Shown: piece by piece, positions 7,196-14,980 of the stretch
How the letters are laid out: each line of letters starts with the position of its first letter
How positions within the stretch are numbered: the stretch's first letter is position 1
Source: Chloroflexota bacterium
Lineage (GTDB): Bacteria > Chloroflexota > Dormibacteria > CF-121
Length of the DNA stretch: 14,980 nucleotides
Direction of reading: 5' to 3'
Assembly: GCA_005880605.1 (NCBI GenBank)
Contig: VBIS01000147.1
Coordinates: 1-14,980 of the forward strand
Notes under the pieces: generated by a model
The model's input: only the letters and a program-made list of their open reading frames with translations
Told to the model about the DNA's origin: nothing
Databases searched by the model: none
Position numbers and translations under genes: made by a program

Positions 7196-9424
7196 TTAGG
7201 CGGCTAGCTCTTCGCCGAAGCTGATCTTCCGATGGAGCCGCTTGAGGGTGCCCGGCGCCCACCAGTTGGCGCTTCCGAGCAGCCGCATCACCGCCGGGAC
7301 GATCAGCGCCCGGACCAGGGTGGCGTCGATGGCGACCGCCAACGCGAGCCCCAGACCGATCGACTTGATCAGGACCACGTCGGCCAGCCCGAAGGCCAGG
7401 AAGACGGCCACCATGATGGCGGCGGCGCCGGTGATCAGACGACCACTCTTCTCCAGCCCCTGAGCCACCGCTTGCGTGGTGTCACCCGTCTTTCGGTATT
7501 CCTCCTGGATCCGGCTGATCAGGAGCACCTCATAGTCCATGGACAGCCCGAAGACGAGGCAGAAGAGCAGGACGGGAACGGAGGGGTCGAGGGCTGCCGG
7601 GGTGAAGTTGAGCAAGGAGCTCAGGTGCCCTTGCTGGAAAACCCACACCAGAGCCCCGAACGAGGCGCCGATCGACAGGATGTTCATGATGACCGCCTTG
7701 AGCGGGAGCACCAGGGATCCGGTCAGCAGGAAGAGGACGAGATAGGTGACGATCATCACGTAGGCGACCGCCAGCGGAATCCGTTGCAGGATGAAGTCGG
7801 TGAAGTCGAGGGAGAAGGCATCGACTAGCACGCTGCTCCCCGGCGGGGTGGGCATCGATCGCAGCGAATGCACAATGGAGCGGGAGGCATCGCTCTCCTG
7901 CCCGTACTTGGTGACGACAGAGAGCACCGCGATCTCCGAGCCGGTCGTCCCGTGAACGATCGACTGCACGCGGGCCGGCTGCGCGGATGCCGGCTGGGTG
8001 AGCAGCGCCTGGTAGTCGGCGCGACTCAGCGAAGGATCGAAGCTCACCATGCTCTCGACCGCCTCGACGCCCGGGATCTGCTTGATCCGCGCCGCCGTGT
8101 CGTACAGATCTCCCACATGGTCACTCGTCAGTGGCCCGCCATCGGGATACCGAACCACCACACTGAAGAAGGTCTGGCCCTGTCCGGGAAACTTTTGCAA
8201 CTGGTCGTAGCCGCGTCGAGTCTCCGCGTTCGGCGGCAGCATCCCCACGTCGCCGTTCGCGATCCGGATCTGAAAGATCGGCGAGGCCATCAAGATCAGC
8301 AGCAGGACGATCGGCACCAGCACCAGCAGCGGCCGCCGCATCACGCGAATCGCGACCGCGTGCCACAGCCCGCGTCCACCCGCCCGCCGCGGAAATGGAA
8401 GGCGTAGCCGGTTCACGCGAGGACCGAGGATCGCGAGGAGCGAGGCGAGAAAGGTCAGCGCGTAGAGCACCGCGATCGCAACCACGATGGCGCCGGCGAA
8501 CCCCATCGAGGCCAGGAAGGTTCCCTGGAAGAAGAGCATCGCGCTCAGCCCTATCGCCACGGTGACGCCGGAAAACGTCACCGCGCGCCCGGAGGTCCGC
8601 ATCGTGCCAATCAGAGCCTGCTCAGCGGTCCCGCCGCCTGCCAGCTCTTCCCGGAACCGGTTGACGATGAAGAGCGAATAGTCGATCGTCACGCCGAGGC
8701 CGATCAGGGTGACGATGTTGGTGGAATAGGTCGAGACATCGGTGGCGCGTGCGAGCAGACCGACGCCGGCGAGGCCGCCAAGGACCGCGAGCCCGCCCAC
8801 GCCAAGCGGTAGCACGGCGCTGACGACGGTCGCGAAAACGATCAAGAGCAAGGGCAGGATGACGAGCAGCGAGACCACCTCGGCACGCTGCAGATCGGAT
8901 TGCAGGTACTTGTCGAAGTCGGAGCCGATGGCGACGGCACCGGTGCCAAGCACCTCGAGCTGGTCCGAGTGCACCTCGGTTCGCATCTGCTTGTAGAACT
9001 GCCGGGCCGTCGCGTAGTCATCTTTGAGGCTCACCTGCGTGAAGACGTGGTGACCATCGGTCGACGTCATCGCCTTGGCTTGCTCGGCCGGCACGTCGAA
9101 TGGCGTATCGATGCTCTTCACCCTCGAGTCGTCCTTGAGTGGCTGCAGGGCGATGAGCACCGCCTGCTTGAAGGCGGGGTCCTGAACCGTCATCGTCGGA
9201 CTGCCGAAGACCAGGACGAAGGTTGATCCGGCGCCGGGCCCGCTCTGCGGCAGCTGATCGTGCATCAGGGCGATCGCCCGTCCGGACTCGGTGTTCTGGC
9301 CTCCGCTGTTCTTCAAGGTGCCGCCGTTCGCGAGCGCCACGACCGATCCGGCAAGCAGGAGTAGGGAAACGCCGAGCACCGGCCAGCGGAATCGGTAGAC
9401 GAAATGACCCCACCAGGCAAACAT
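7196..9424 (-). CDS. MMPL-family (RND superfamily) membrane transporter
   Basis: The protein is 742 residues, a normal length for bacterial MMPL/YdfJ-type transporters. It has two similar halves. Each has one leading membrane helix (about 13-32 and 366-385), a large extracytoplasmic loop, and a block of five helices. The conserved proton-relay region is present in both halves: GLGVTIDYSLFIVNRFREE (Asp about 248) and FGLSMDYEVLLISRIQEEY (Asp about 630). Such proteins export lipids, glycolipids or hydrophobic drugs using the proton gradient. The ATG follows the TetR stop with a 2-bp gap (TAG-AC-ATG), and GGAAGG lies within the end of the TetR gene, so the two are co-translated. This arrangement implies that the transporter is the main regulated target of the TetR protein. 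The substrate is unknown; members of this family are not restricted to mycolic-acid makers. Confidence 0.93.
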   Translation of the reverse strand: MFAWWGHFVYRFRWPVLGVSLLLLAGSVVALANGGTLKNSGGQNTESGRAIALMHDQLPQSGPGAGSTFVLVFGSPTMTVQDPAFKQAVLIALQPLKDDSRVKSIDTPFDVPAEQAKAMTSTDGHHVFTQVSLKDDYATARQFYKQMRTEVHSDQLEVLGTGAVAIGSDFDKYLQSDLQRAEVVSLLVILPLLLIVFATVVSAVLPLGVGGLAVLGGLAGVGLLARATDVSTYSTNIVTLIGLGVTIDYSLFIVNRFREELAGGGTAEQALIGTMRTSGRAVTFSGVTVAIGLSAMLFFQGTFLASMGFAGAIVVAIAVLYALTFLASLLAILGPRVNRLRLPFPRRAGGRGLWHAVAIRVMRRPLLVLVPIVLLLILMASPIFQIRIANGDVGMLPPNAETRRGYDQLQKFPGQGQTFFSVVVRYPDGGPLTSDHVGDLYDTAARIKQIPGVEAVESMVSFDPSLSRADYQALLTQPASAQPARVQSIVHGTTGSEIAVLSVVTKYGQESDASRSIVHSLRSMPTPPGSSVLVDAFSLDFTDFILQRIPLAVAYVMIVTYLVLFLLTGSLVLPLKAVIMNILSIGASFGALVWVFQQGHLSSLLNFTPAALDPSVPVLLFCLVFGLSMDYEVLLISRIQEEYRKTGDTTQAVAQGLEKSGRLITGAAAIMVAVFLAFGLADVVLIKSIGLGLALAVAIDATLVRALIVPAVMRLLGSANWWAPGTLKRLHRKISFGEELAA

Positions 9425-9426
9425 GT

Positions 9427-10053
9427 CTAGCCTTCCGTCCCGGATGTACGTCGTGGTCGCGTGGCAAAGGCGATCGTCATCTCGCTCAGTGCATCGATGG
9501 CCGCCTCGGCGTCGAACTCGGGATCCATCACCTTCTGCAGATAAATCCCGTGCAGGCTTCCCCAGATGGCGGCCGCGAACGCGCCGGCCGAGGCCAGCGG
9601 CGGCTCGGCCATGCCGACGATGACGGCCTGCGTGATGCGAGCGACGAAGGCCCGCCGTTCCTCGATGAAGATGCGGACCGCACTGGCGATCTTCGGGTTG
9701 TGCAGGCCGACGCCGAACATGTCAAAGGTCAGGAGGAACAGTCCGCCGTAGCTCTTCAGCTCCTCCTTGGCCAGTTCGAATCCCATTCGCGCGAACATCA
9801 TCGGGTCGGCGTCCTCCGGCATCGGCCCGCTGAGGCTGACGCCTGCGGCTTCCCAGGCTCGCATCAACGGTTGGCACCCGTGCTCGATGGCCGCCACCAG
9901 CAGATCTTCCTTGGTCTCGAAGTAGTAATGCGCCAGCCCCGGCGCCACCCCGGCTTCGGCGGCGATGTCCTTCATGCCGGTCTCGTGGTAGCCGCGCTTG
10001 ACCAGCGTGCGGTAGGCCGCGTCGACGATCCGCTCCTTCGTCTGATCGGGCAT
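9427..10053 (-). CDS. TetR/AcrR-family transcriptional regulator
   Basis: The protein is about 208 residues from ATG 10053. The N-terminal helix-turn-helix is textbook TetR: KERIVDAAYRTLVKRGYHE followed by GMKDIAAEAGVAPGLAHYYF and TKEDLLVAAI (about residues 5-57). The remaining helical domain would bind a small ligand and dimerise. An in-frame upstream start near 10092 is possible, but ATG 10053 has GGGGAG 8 bases before it and starts just before the first helix, so it is preferred. It is the first gene of a TetR-MMPL(-MFS) cluster. A near-consensus promoter (10104-10132) and an 11-bp inverted repeat (10088-10098) over the likely transcription start suggest that it represses its own operon. 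The ligand is unknown. Confidence 0.93.
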   Translation of the reverse strand: MPDQTKERIVDAAYRTLVKRGYHETGMKDIAAEAGVAPGLAHYYFETKEDLLVAAIEHGCQPLMRAWEAAGVSLSGPMPEDADPMMFARMGFELAKEELKSYGGLFLLTFDMFGVGLHNPKIASAVRIFIEERRAFVARITQAVIVGMAEPPLASAGAFAAAIWGSLHGIYLQKVMDPEFDAEAAIDALSEMTIAFATRPRRTSGTEG

Positions 10054-10087
10054 TCGGCTAGCTCCCCGCGGCCGCCTTTGGCCGCAC

Positions 10088-10098
10088 AACAAATTGTT
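10088..10098. promoter_or_regulatory. Candidate TetR operator (11-bp perfect inverted repeat)
   Basis: AACAAATTGTT is an odd-centred perfect inverted repeat inside an AT-rich island in otherwise very GC-rich DNA. It lies 5 bp downstream of the -10 of the TetR promoter, over the expected transcription start, where a repressor would block initiation. The adjacent GGTCATTCAA may be part of a longer, imperfect site. Confidence 0.45.
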
Positions 10099-10103
10099 TG
10101 GTC

Positions 10104-10132
10104 ATTCAATCAAAGCCAGGGGCGGATGTCAA
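10104..10132 (-). promoter_or_regulatory. Sigma-70-type promoter of the TetR-MMPL operon
   Basis: On the minus strand the -35 is a perfect TTGACA (10132-10127), the spacer is exactly 17 bp, and the -10 is TTGAAT (10109-10104), preceded by TGA as an extended -10. The predicted start is near 10097, giving a leader of about 44 nt before the TetR ATG. Confidence 0.72.
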
Positions 10133-10149
10133 CCCTGCGCCCGCAAGGG
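10133..10149 (-). terminator. Possible hairpin terminator of the GT4 gene
   Basis: Just after the TAA of the glycosyltransferase gene, CCCTTGCGGGCGCAGGG can form a GC stem of about 6-7 bp with one bulged T and a very small loop. It is followed only by TT, so termination would be weak. It sits immediately before the -35 of the TetR promoter and may insulate it from read-through. Confidence 0.33.
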
Positions 10150-10152
10150 GTC

Positions 10153-11421
10153 TTAGCCGGCGACGGCGGGCCGGAGCTCTGGCAGGCGGTGGGCGCGGTA
10201 CTCGGCGACCAGCTGGTCGACCGTTTCTTTCCAGGTGAACTGGGTGGCGACCAGCCGGCTGCGGCGGCTGAAGCACCGGCGCAGCTCCTCGTCCGCGAGG
10301 AGGTGGCCAATCCGTTCCGCGTATTGCGCCGGGTCATGGGAGACCAGGGTGAAACCGGTTAGGCCGTCCTTGACGATGGTGGGGAGGCCGCCGACGCGAG
10401 CCGCTACCACCGGTGTTCCGGTCGCGGCTGCTTCTAGCGCCACCAGGCCGAAGGATTCGCTATAGGACGGGACGACACAGACCGATGCCAGGCTGAGGTA
10501 GCCGGCCAGCGCCGGCTGGTCGACTGGTCCCATAAAACGAACCTGGCCGGCGATGTGCAACGACGCGGCCAGCGCTTCCAGCCGCGCGCGCTCGCCGCCG
10601 CTCATCCGGCTCTCGCTAGCCCCGTTGTGGCTGTCGTCGCCGATCACGAGGAGAACAGGCGGTTCAGGCTGCGCGCTATCGCGAGCCAGGATCGCCATGG
10701 CCCGAATGACCGTTTCGGCACCCTTGAGCCGCTCGAGCCGTCCGGCAAAGACGACCACCTTCGCCTCGCCCAGCCCGAGTCGCTTCCGAAGCGCCGTGGT
10801 CGGCCGTTCGCTGAAGATCTGCAGATCAACCCCGGGCGCCACGATACTCAGCCGGTTCCGGGCGGCGCCGTAGAGCCGAATCAGGTCATCGGCCTCCTGC
10901 GTGCTCGACGCGATCAACTGGTCGCAATTCCGTACGATCGCCTGCTCGACGGCGATCCGATGCTCCGGCTCCACCACGGCGCCCTCGGCCGCCCGTTCGT
11001 TTTTCACGCGGGCCAGGGTGTGGAAGGTGTGGAACCAGGGCAGGTTCCATTCGTCGCGCAGGCGGGTGGCTACCCACCCCGATAGCCAGTAATGGCTGTG
11101 GATCAAGCTGTAGTCGTGGCGTCGGCGGCGCTGCTCGCTAAGAACGGCCTCGCTGAAGTCGGGCAGCAGGTCGAAGAGGCGTGCCTTGTCGATGTCGTCG
11201 GCTGGCCCCACGGCCAGGCGCGTGACCCAGCTCTTTTCGGCCAGCCGGACACGATCGGCGCCCTCCGGGCTCGACCGGCGGGTGAAGACCTCGGTCGGGA
11301 TGCCGCGGCGGCTGAGCTCTTCGCAGACGGCACGGATGTAGACGTTCATCCCGCCGTTCTCGCCCGCCCCGAGGGAAGCGACCGGCGACGCGTGCAGACT
11401 GACGATGGCCAGGGGTTTCAG
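10153..11421 (-). CDS. GT4-family glycosyltransferase (MshA/sucrose-phosphate-synthase-like)
   Basis: The product is about 422 residues with two Rossmann domains (GT-B fold, retaining). The N-terminus KPLAIVSLHASPVASLG followed by GENGGMNVYIR is typical of the MshA-like branch, as is IHSHYWLSGWVATRLRDEW. The C-terminal domain has the nucleotide-sugar region GRLERLKGAETVIRA and the E-x7-E motif ESFGLVALE, here in SYSESFGLVALEAAATGTPVVA. The donor is probably a UDP- or GDP-sugar; in mycothiol makers the relative adds GlcNAc to inositol phosphate, but no other mycothiol gene is present, so the acceptor is open. The start chosen is CTG 11421, placed 7 bases after AGGAGG. An in-frame TTG at 11439 would put that Shine-Dalgarno inside the gene. 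The gene is divergent from the MGDG-synthase-like gene, suggesting a shared role in glycolipids or envelope sugars. Confidence 0.88.
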   Translation of the reverse strand: MKPLAIVSLHASPVASLGAGENGGMNVYIRAVCEELSRRGIPTEVFTRRSSPEGADRVRLAEKSWVTRLAVGPADDIDKARLFDLLPDFSEAVLSEQRRRRHDYSLIHSHYWLSGWVATRLRDEWNLPWFHTFHTLARVKNERAAEGAVVEPEHRIAVEQAIVRNCDQLIASSTQEADDLIRLYGAARNRLSIVAPGVDLQIFSERPTTALRKRLGLGEAKVVVFAGRLERLKGAETVIRAMAILARDSAQPEPPVLLVIGDDSHNGASESRMSGGERARLEALAASLHIAGQVRFMGPVDQPALAGYLSLASVCVVPSYSESFGLVALEAAATGTPVVAARVGGLPTIVKDGLTGFTLVSHDPAQYAERIGHLLADEELRRCFSRRSRLVATQFTWKETVDQLVAEYRAHRLPELRPAVAG

Positions 11422-11428
11422 CGCGGTG

Positions 11429-11434
11429 CCTCCT
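11429..11434 (-). promoter_or_regulatory. Strong Shine-Dalgarno that points to a CTG start
   Basis: AGGAGG (minus strand) lies 7 bases before CTG 11421-11419. No ATG, GTG or TTG is within reach downstream, and the protein from CTG onward begins exactly as family members do. Confidence 0.65.
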
Positions 11435-11439
11435 TGCAA

Positions 11440-11630
11440 ATCCGATCGACTGACACCTCATCGTCGCCGTTCGGTCACCGCGCGGTCAACTTCGAATCAG
11501 TACGAGACCAGCAGCAAAGCTGCGTCGAGCGGTTAACGGCGGTTGGTGAGGGCGTTCTGTACTACGGTAACCAGATTCTTAGCCACCCAGGCGAGGACCC
11601 AAACTATCCAAGATCGCCTGTAGGCTTTCG
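11440..11630. other. Divergent intergenic region between two glycosyltransferase genes
   Basis: No gene is seen in these 191 bp. On the minus strand TTGACC (11489-11484) could be a -35 for the GT4 gene, but only a poor -10 (GACGAT, 18 bp away) follows. A small perfect hairpin, GCAGC-AAA-GCTGC, lies at 11511-11523. No convincing plus-strand promoter was found. Confidence 0.4.
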
Positions 11631-12755
11631 GTGGTGTCGGTCCCCAAACGCTTCGTCTTTCTTTTCTCGGACACGGGCGCCGGCCATCGCGCCGCCGCCG
11701 AGGCGGTGGCCGAGGCCATCCGCCGGCGCTACCCAAACCAGTTCACCGTTGACTGCAAGGACCCGATGGCGGACCGGCGGGTTATCGCCGGCCGCCTGAC
11801 GGCGCTCTACGGTCCGGTGACGCGGCGGGTCCCGTTCCTGTGGGGGGCTGCCTACCGGGTGACCAACATGCGGCCTACGGTCCGATTGTTCCAACACGCC
11901 ATCGGAGGTGGGCTGCGGCGCAGGGTGGCGCGCGCGCTCGAACCGCGTCCTGCCCTGGTCGCCAGCTTTCACCCGCTGCTCAACCACGTCGCGGCCGAGA
12001 CCGTTCCCTATGGGGTGCCGCGAGTCACCGTGATCACCGATTGGATCGACTTCCACCAGGCATGGACCGACCTGCAAGCTGATTGCATCATCTGTCCATC
12101 GGAGGCGGCGTACCAACTCTGCCTCCAGCGCGGTGTGCCCGCCGATCGCCTGGTCACAGCCGGGCTCCCCATCCATCCGCGCTTCCAGGACGCCATCCGC
12201 GGCTTCACCGACAAGCGCTCGATGCGGCTCAAGCTTCGCCTGCGCCCGCACGCCCCCACGGTGTTACTCGCCGGCGGCGGCGACGGGACGGAACCGCTGC
12301 GCAAATATGCGGCGGCGCTCGCGCGCTCGCCCCTCGACATCCAGGTGCTCGCCGTTTGTGGACGCAACGCGGCACTGGCCGAGCGCATCCGCGAGGACAA
12401 CCATGCGGGCGTACACGTCTTCGGCTTCGTCGACAACATGCCCGAGTTGTTGCTCGCCTCGGACCTGCTGGTGACGCGCGCCGGGCCGGGGATGATCGCG
12501 GAAGGCCTGGCCTGCGGTTGCCCGCTGCTGTTGACGGGGTTCTTACCGGGTCAGGAAGAGGGCAACGTGAAGGAGGTGGTGGGCCGCGACCTCGGTCACT
12601 TTGTGCCGCGGCCCGATGCCCTGGTCGAGGCAGTTACAGCCTGGTTTGCGAAGCCGGAGTCGGAGCGCCTCGACGACGCGCGCCGTGCCCGGGCGGCGGC
12701 TGACCCGGGCGCGGCCTTTCAAATCGCCGACCTCATGGTGAAGCTCAGCGCCTGA
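11631..12755 (+). CDS. MGDG-synthase-like glycosyltransferase (UgtP/diacylglycerol glucosyltransferase family)
   Basis: The protein is 374 residues, close to the usual length of bacterial diacylglycerol glycosyltransferases. The N-terminal MGDG_synth domain opens with FLFSDTGAGHRAAAEAV, whose Gly-x-Gly-His motif is family-typical, and carries TVITDWIDFHQAW and CPSEAAYQLCLQRG. The C-terminal GT28-type domain has VLLAGGGDGTEPL, FGFVDNMPELLLASDLLVT and RAGPGMIAEGLACGCPLLL, the nucleotide-sugar site. The expected reaction is transfer of glucose or galactose from a UDP-sugar to diacylglycerol at the inner membrane face, making glycolipids and lipid anchors. The specific sugar is not predictable. 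The start is GTG 11631, or GTG 11634 one codon later; only a weak TAGG precedes. The stop TGA abuts the stop of the convergent helicase gene with no gap. Confidence 0.88.
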   Translation: MVSVPKRFVFLFSDTGAGHRAAAEAVAEAIRRRYPNQFTVDCKDPMADRRVIAGRLTALYGPVTRRVPFLWGAAYRVTNMRPTVRLFQHAIGGGLRRRVARALEPRPALVASFHPLLNHVAAETVPYGVPRVTVITDWIDFHQAWTDLQADCIICPSEAAYQLCLQRGVPADRLVTAGLPIHPRFQDAIRGFTDKRSMRLKLRLRPHAPTVLLAGGGDGTEPLRKYAAALARSPLDIQVLAVCGRNAALAERIREDNHAGVHVFGFVDNMPELLLASDLLVTRAGPGMIAEGLACGCPLLLTGFLPGQEEGNVKEVVGRDLGHFVPRPDALVEAVTAWFAKPESERLDDARRARAAADPGAAFQIADLMVKLSA

Positions 12756-14980
12756 CTAGACCGCCGCGCTCGGGCAGAGCAAACGAAAATCGCAGCCCGA
12801 GCATTTCATGCGGTCAGGCCGGGCGGGGAAGAGTTCGGCCCGGATTCCCTCCGCCACCTTCACAATGGTCTGGCGGTCGTCCTCGAGACGTTCTTTGGGC
12901 TTGGCGACCGTGACGCGCTCGCTGGTCTCAAGATAGTAGTAGGAGAGGCTGAGCGGATCGAACCGGAAGACCTCACGGGCCGCCAGCGCATAGACGCCGA
13001 GCTGCAGGTCGCGCTGGAGATCAGCGGCCCGCTTGGCCGAGCCCGTCTTGTAATCGATGACCTCGTAACTGCCGTCTGGGTGGCGGTCGACGCGGTCCAT
13101 CCGGCCGGTGAGCCGCAGCCCGTCGACACGCAAGCTGAAGGGCTGCTCCAACAACAGCGGCTTGCTCAGATCCCCCGCGTCGAACGCCCGGCGCAGGTAG
13201 GTCCGGCCGAGGTCTTGCAGCGAGGGCGCCTGCTCCGGCGCGCAGAAACGCTCCCTGGCCCAGGCCGCGACGTACGCCGAGTCGACCATCGCCCAGGTGA
13301 GGGGTTTGTCGCGCTCGATGCTGCCCAGGGCATCCTTCAACGCCTCGTGGAGAATCCGTCCGAACTGCATCTGCGGCTTGGGACGGGTTGGCAGGCGGAA
13401 GACGAACCGGTACTGGTACATCTGCGGGCACCGCAGGTAGGTATCGACCTGCGTGTAGGAGAGGGCGGCGATGGGCGGGGCATCGTTGAGCGGCAGCTCG
13501 ACCTGCCGGGCCACTTCGACGAGGCCGCCAGCCGGCGGCACGAGGAGCGACACCGCGGCCAGCTCGCGCGCCTCCGCGCCGCGGATTGGCGTCAGGAATC
13601 GGGAGGGCCGCCAATCCTTGACGCCCTCATAGCGGCCAGCGAGCGTGCACACGAGTTCTTCCCGCGCTCGAGTGATGGCGACGTAGGCGAGGCGGCGCTC
13701 TTCGGCAAGGTGCAGTTCGGCGGCCGGGAGTTCTTCCTTCAAGAGCTCGTCGGGTAGCGTCAGGCCCTCGCCCCGACGACTCGCCGGAAAGCGGCCCTCG
13801 ACCAGGTGGGGGACGATGACGAGACCGAACTCGAGCCCTTTTGCCTGGTGCACCGTCATCAGGTGGACGGCATTGACGGTCTCGTCCAGCGGCGCGATCT
13901 CCTCGTCCGCCTGGGCGGCTTCGGTGGCGTGGTCCCTGGAACCGCTCCAGATCCAGATAGCGAGTGTGTTCCATCACCTCGTAGAAGAGGTCGTCCACCC
14001 CAAGCCGCAGCGCCTGCGCCGCGAAGCGTTGCAGGTCGTCGCAGAGCCGCCGGGCACCATCGTCCTCCGCCTCCTGCAGGATGTCGAAGAAGCGGCGGCC
14101 ATCATCCCTCGCCCGGCGCGCCCAGCGGCCCGCCTGCACCGCGTCGACCGCGTAGCGCGGCAGGCTCAGCAGCCGCATCAGGCAGACGGTGTCGTCCGGT
14201 GAGTCGGTAGCACGCAAAAACGCCAGGCAATCCTTGATCTCGGGCTGCTGGTAGAAACCACGGCCGCCGCTGACCTGGTAGGCGACGCCGCTGCGCTGCA
14301 GCGCCCGGGCGAAATTGTGCAGGTGCGCATTGGCGCGCAGCAGGACGGCGATCGCATTAGCGCGGTGGCGTCCCTCCTCGATCGCCCGCTTCACGAATGC
14401 GGCGACGGCATCGGCTTCATCGGTGACGCTGGCGGCGGTCAGCACGTTGACCGGTGTGCCTTCGCCTCGGGTCGCCGTCAGTCGCTTCTCCAACCGGTCG
14501 GGGTCTTCGGCGATGAGGCGCGCGGCCGCGCGCAAAATCGGGCCGCGGCTCCGGTAGTTCTCCTCCAGGCGGACAACCTGGACCTGCGGAAAGACGGCAC
14601 GGAAGCGGGCGAGGTTCGCGACCGAAGCTCCGCGGAACTTGTAAATGCTCTGGTCGTCGTCCCCGACCACACAGAGATTGCGATCGGCGCCAGCGAGCAA
14701 CTCGAGGAGCCGGCTCTGCGCGAAGTTCGTGTCCTGGAACTCGTCGACCATCACATGGGCGAACCGCTGCGACTGCCGGATCGCGACCGATGGCTGCGCC
14801 ACGAGCAGGTGCACGCTGAAATAAATCGTGTCATCGAAGTCCAGGCGATCCTCGGCGAGCATCCGCTCCTGGTATTCCGCGTAGACGGCCGCCGCTTCGC
14901 GCTGGGCGCCGACCACCGGATCATCGACCCCGGCGCTGGCCTCCGCCCAGGCACGGAATTCCGCCGGCGTGATCAGCTCC
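12756..14980 (-). CDS. UvrD/Rep-like superfamily 1 helicase fused to RecB/AddB-type Fe-S nuclease; frameshifted; N-terminus outside the window
   Basis: About 741 residues are visible; the Walker A region lies beyond the right edge. Seen in order: LDFDD (near 14840), motif II DEFQDTNFAQ (near 14740), motif III VVGDDDQSIYKFRG (near 14660), motif IV LEENYRSRGPIL, motif V VHQAKGLEF (near 13840) and motif VI YVAITRAREEL (near 13670). The C-terminal PD-(D/E)XK nuclease has SYTQVDTYLRCPQMYQYRF, GRILHEAL, GRMDRVD and EVIDYKTG. Four cysteines (one in RCPQ, then C-x2-C-x5-C at the end) match the iron-sulphur staple of AddB, AdnA and Cas4 nucleases. It probably resects double-strand breaks for recombination, like AddAB or AdnAB, perhaps with a partner encoded just beyond the window. 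Between motifs IV and V the frame changes at GGG 13936-13934: removing one G restores a continuous protein (YLDLERFQDHATEAA). No start is visible. Confidence 0.88.

Noticed and set aside
7232..8407. Plus-strand open frames opposite the MMPL gene, rich in His/Asp/Glu/Gln
   Set aside because: The composition is the antisense image of hydrophobic membrane helices, not a real acidic protein.
9223..10362. A 379-codon plus-strand open frame across the TetR gene
   Set aside because: It runs antisense to a clear TetR protein and through its promoter, with no domain-like sequence or ribosome site.
1..14980. CRISPR arrays, tRNA or rRNA genes, insertion sequences
   Set aside because: No regularly spaced repeats, no transposase or integrase motifs, no terminal inverted repeats and no recognisable RNA gene were seen on either strand.

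Overview
The window is gene-dense, very GC-rich bacterial chromosome with long Ala/Pro/Arg-rich proteins, short intergenic gaps and frequent overlapping stop and start codons. The gene families (tandem FemAB-type transferases, a DUF4388 protein, a MshA-like GT4 glycosyltransferase, an MGDG-synthase-like glycosyltransferase, a lipobox lipoprotein) suggest a free-living member of the Chloroflexota/Dormibacterota or a related Terrabacteria lineage. That placement is inference from gene content; no rRNA or other marker gene is present.

Layout. 1-2743 (minus): a three-gene operon of two tandem FemAB-family aminoacyltransferases followed by a soluble PAS histidine kinase that runs off the left edge. 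2744-2866: divergent promoter region. 2867-5954 (plus): a two-domain DUF4388 protein interrupted by an apparent one-base frameshift, tightly followed by a surface lipoprotein with two SbsA-type Ig-like domains and a TolB-like beta-propeller, for which no normal start codon is present. 5951-10053 (minus): a TetR regulator, an MMPL/RND transporter and an MFS transporter; a near-consensus promoter and a small inverted repeat lie in front of the TetR gene. 10153-11421 (minus): a GT4 glycosyltransferase whose best start is a CTG behind a strong Shine-Dalgarno. 11631-12755 (plus): an MGDG-synthase-like glycosyltransferase. 12756-14980 (minus): a UvrD-like helicase fused to a RecB/AddB-type Fe-S nuclease, also broken by an apparent one-base frameshift and running off the right edge.

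Themes: cell envelope (FemAB peptide-bridge enzymes, two sugar transferases, lipoprotein), small-molecule efflux (TetR-MMPL-MFS), signalling (histidine kinase, DUF4388) and DNA repair. No mobile element, CRISPR array, tRNA or rRNA was recognised. The most useful points for a reader are the two frameshifts and the missing lipoprotein start, which look like sequence errors or recent lesions, the CTG start, the coupling of a histidine kinase to FemAB genes, and the unexplained DUF4388/propeller-lipoprotein pair. I found no clear evidence for a wholly new system.
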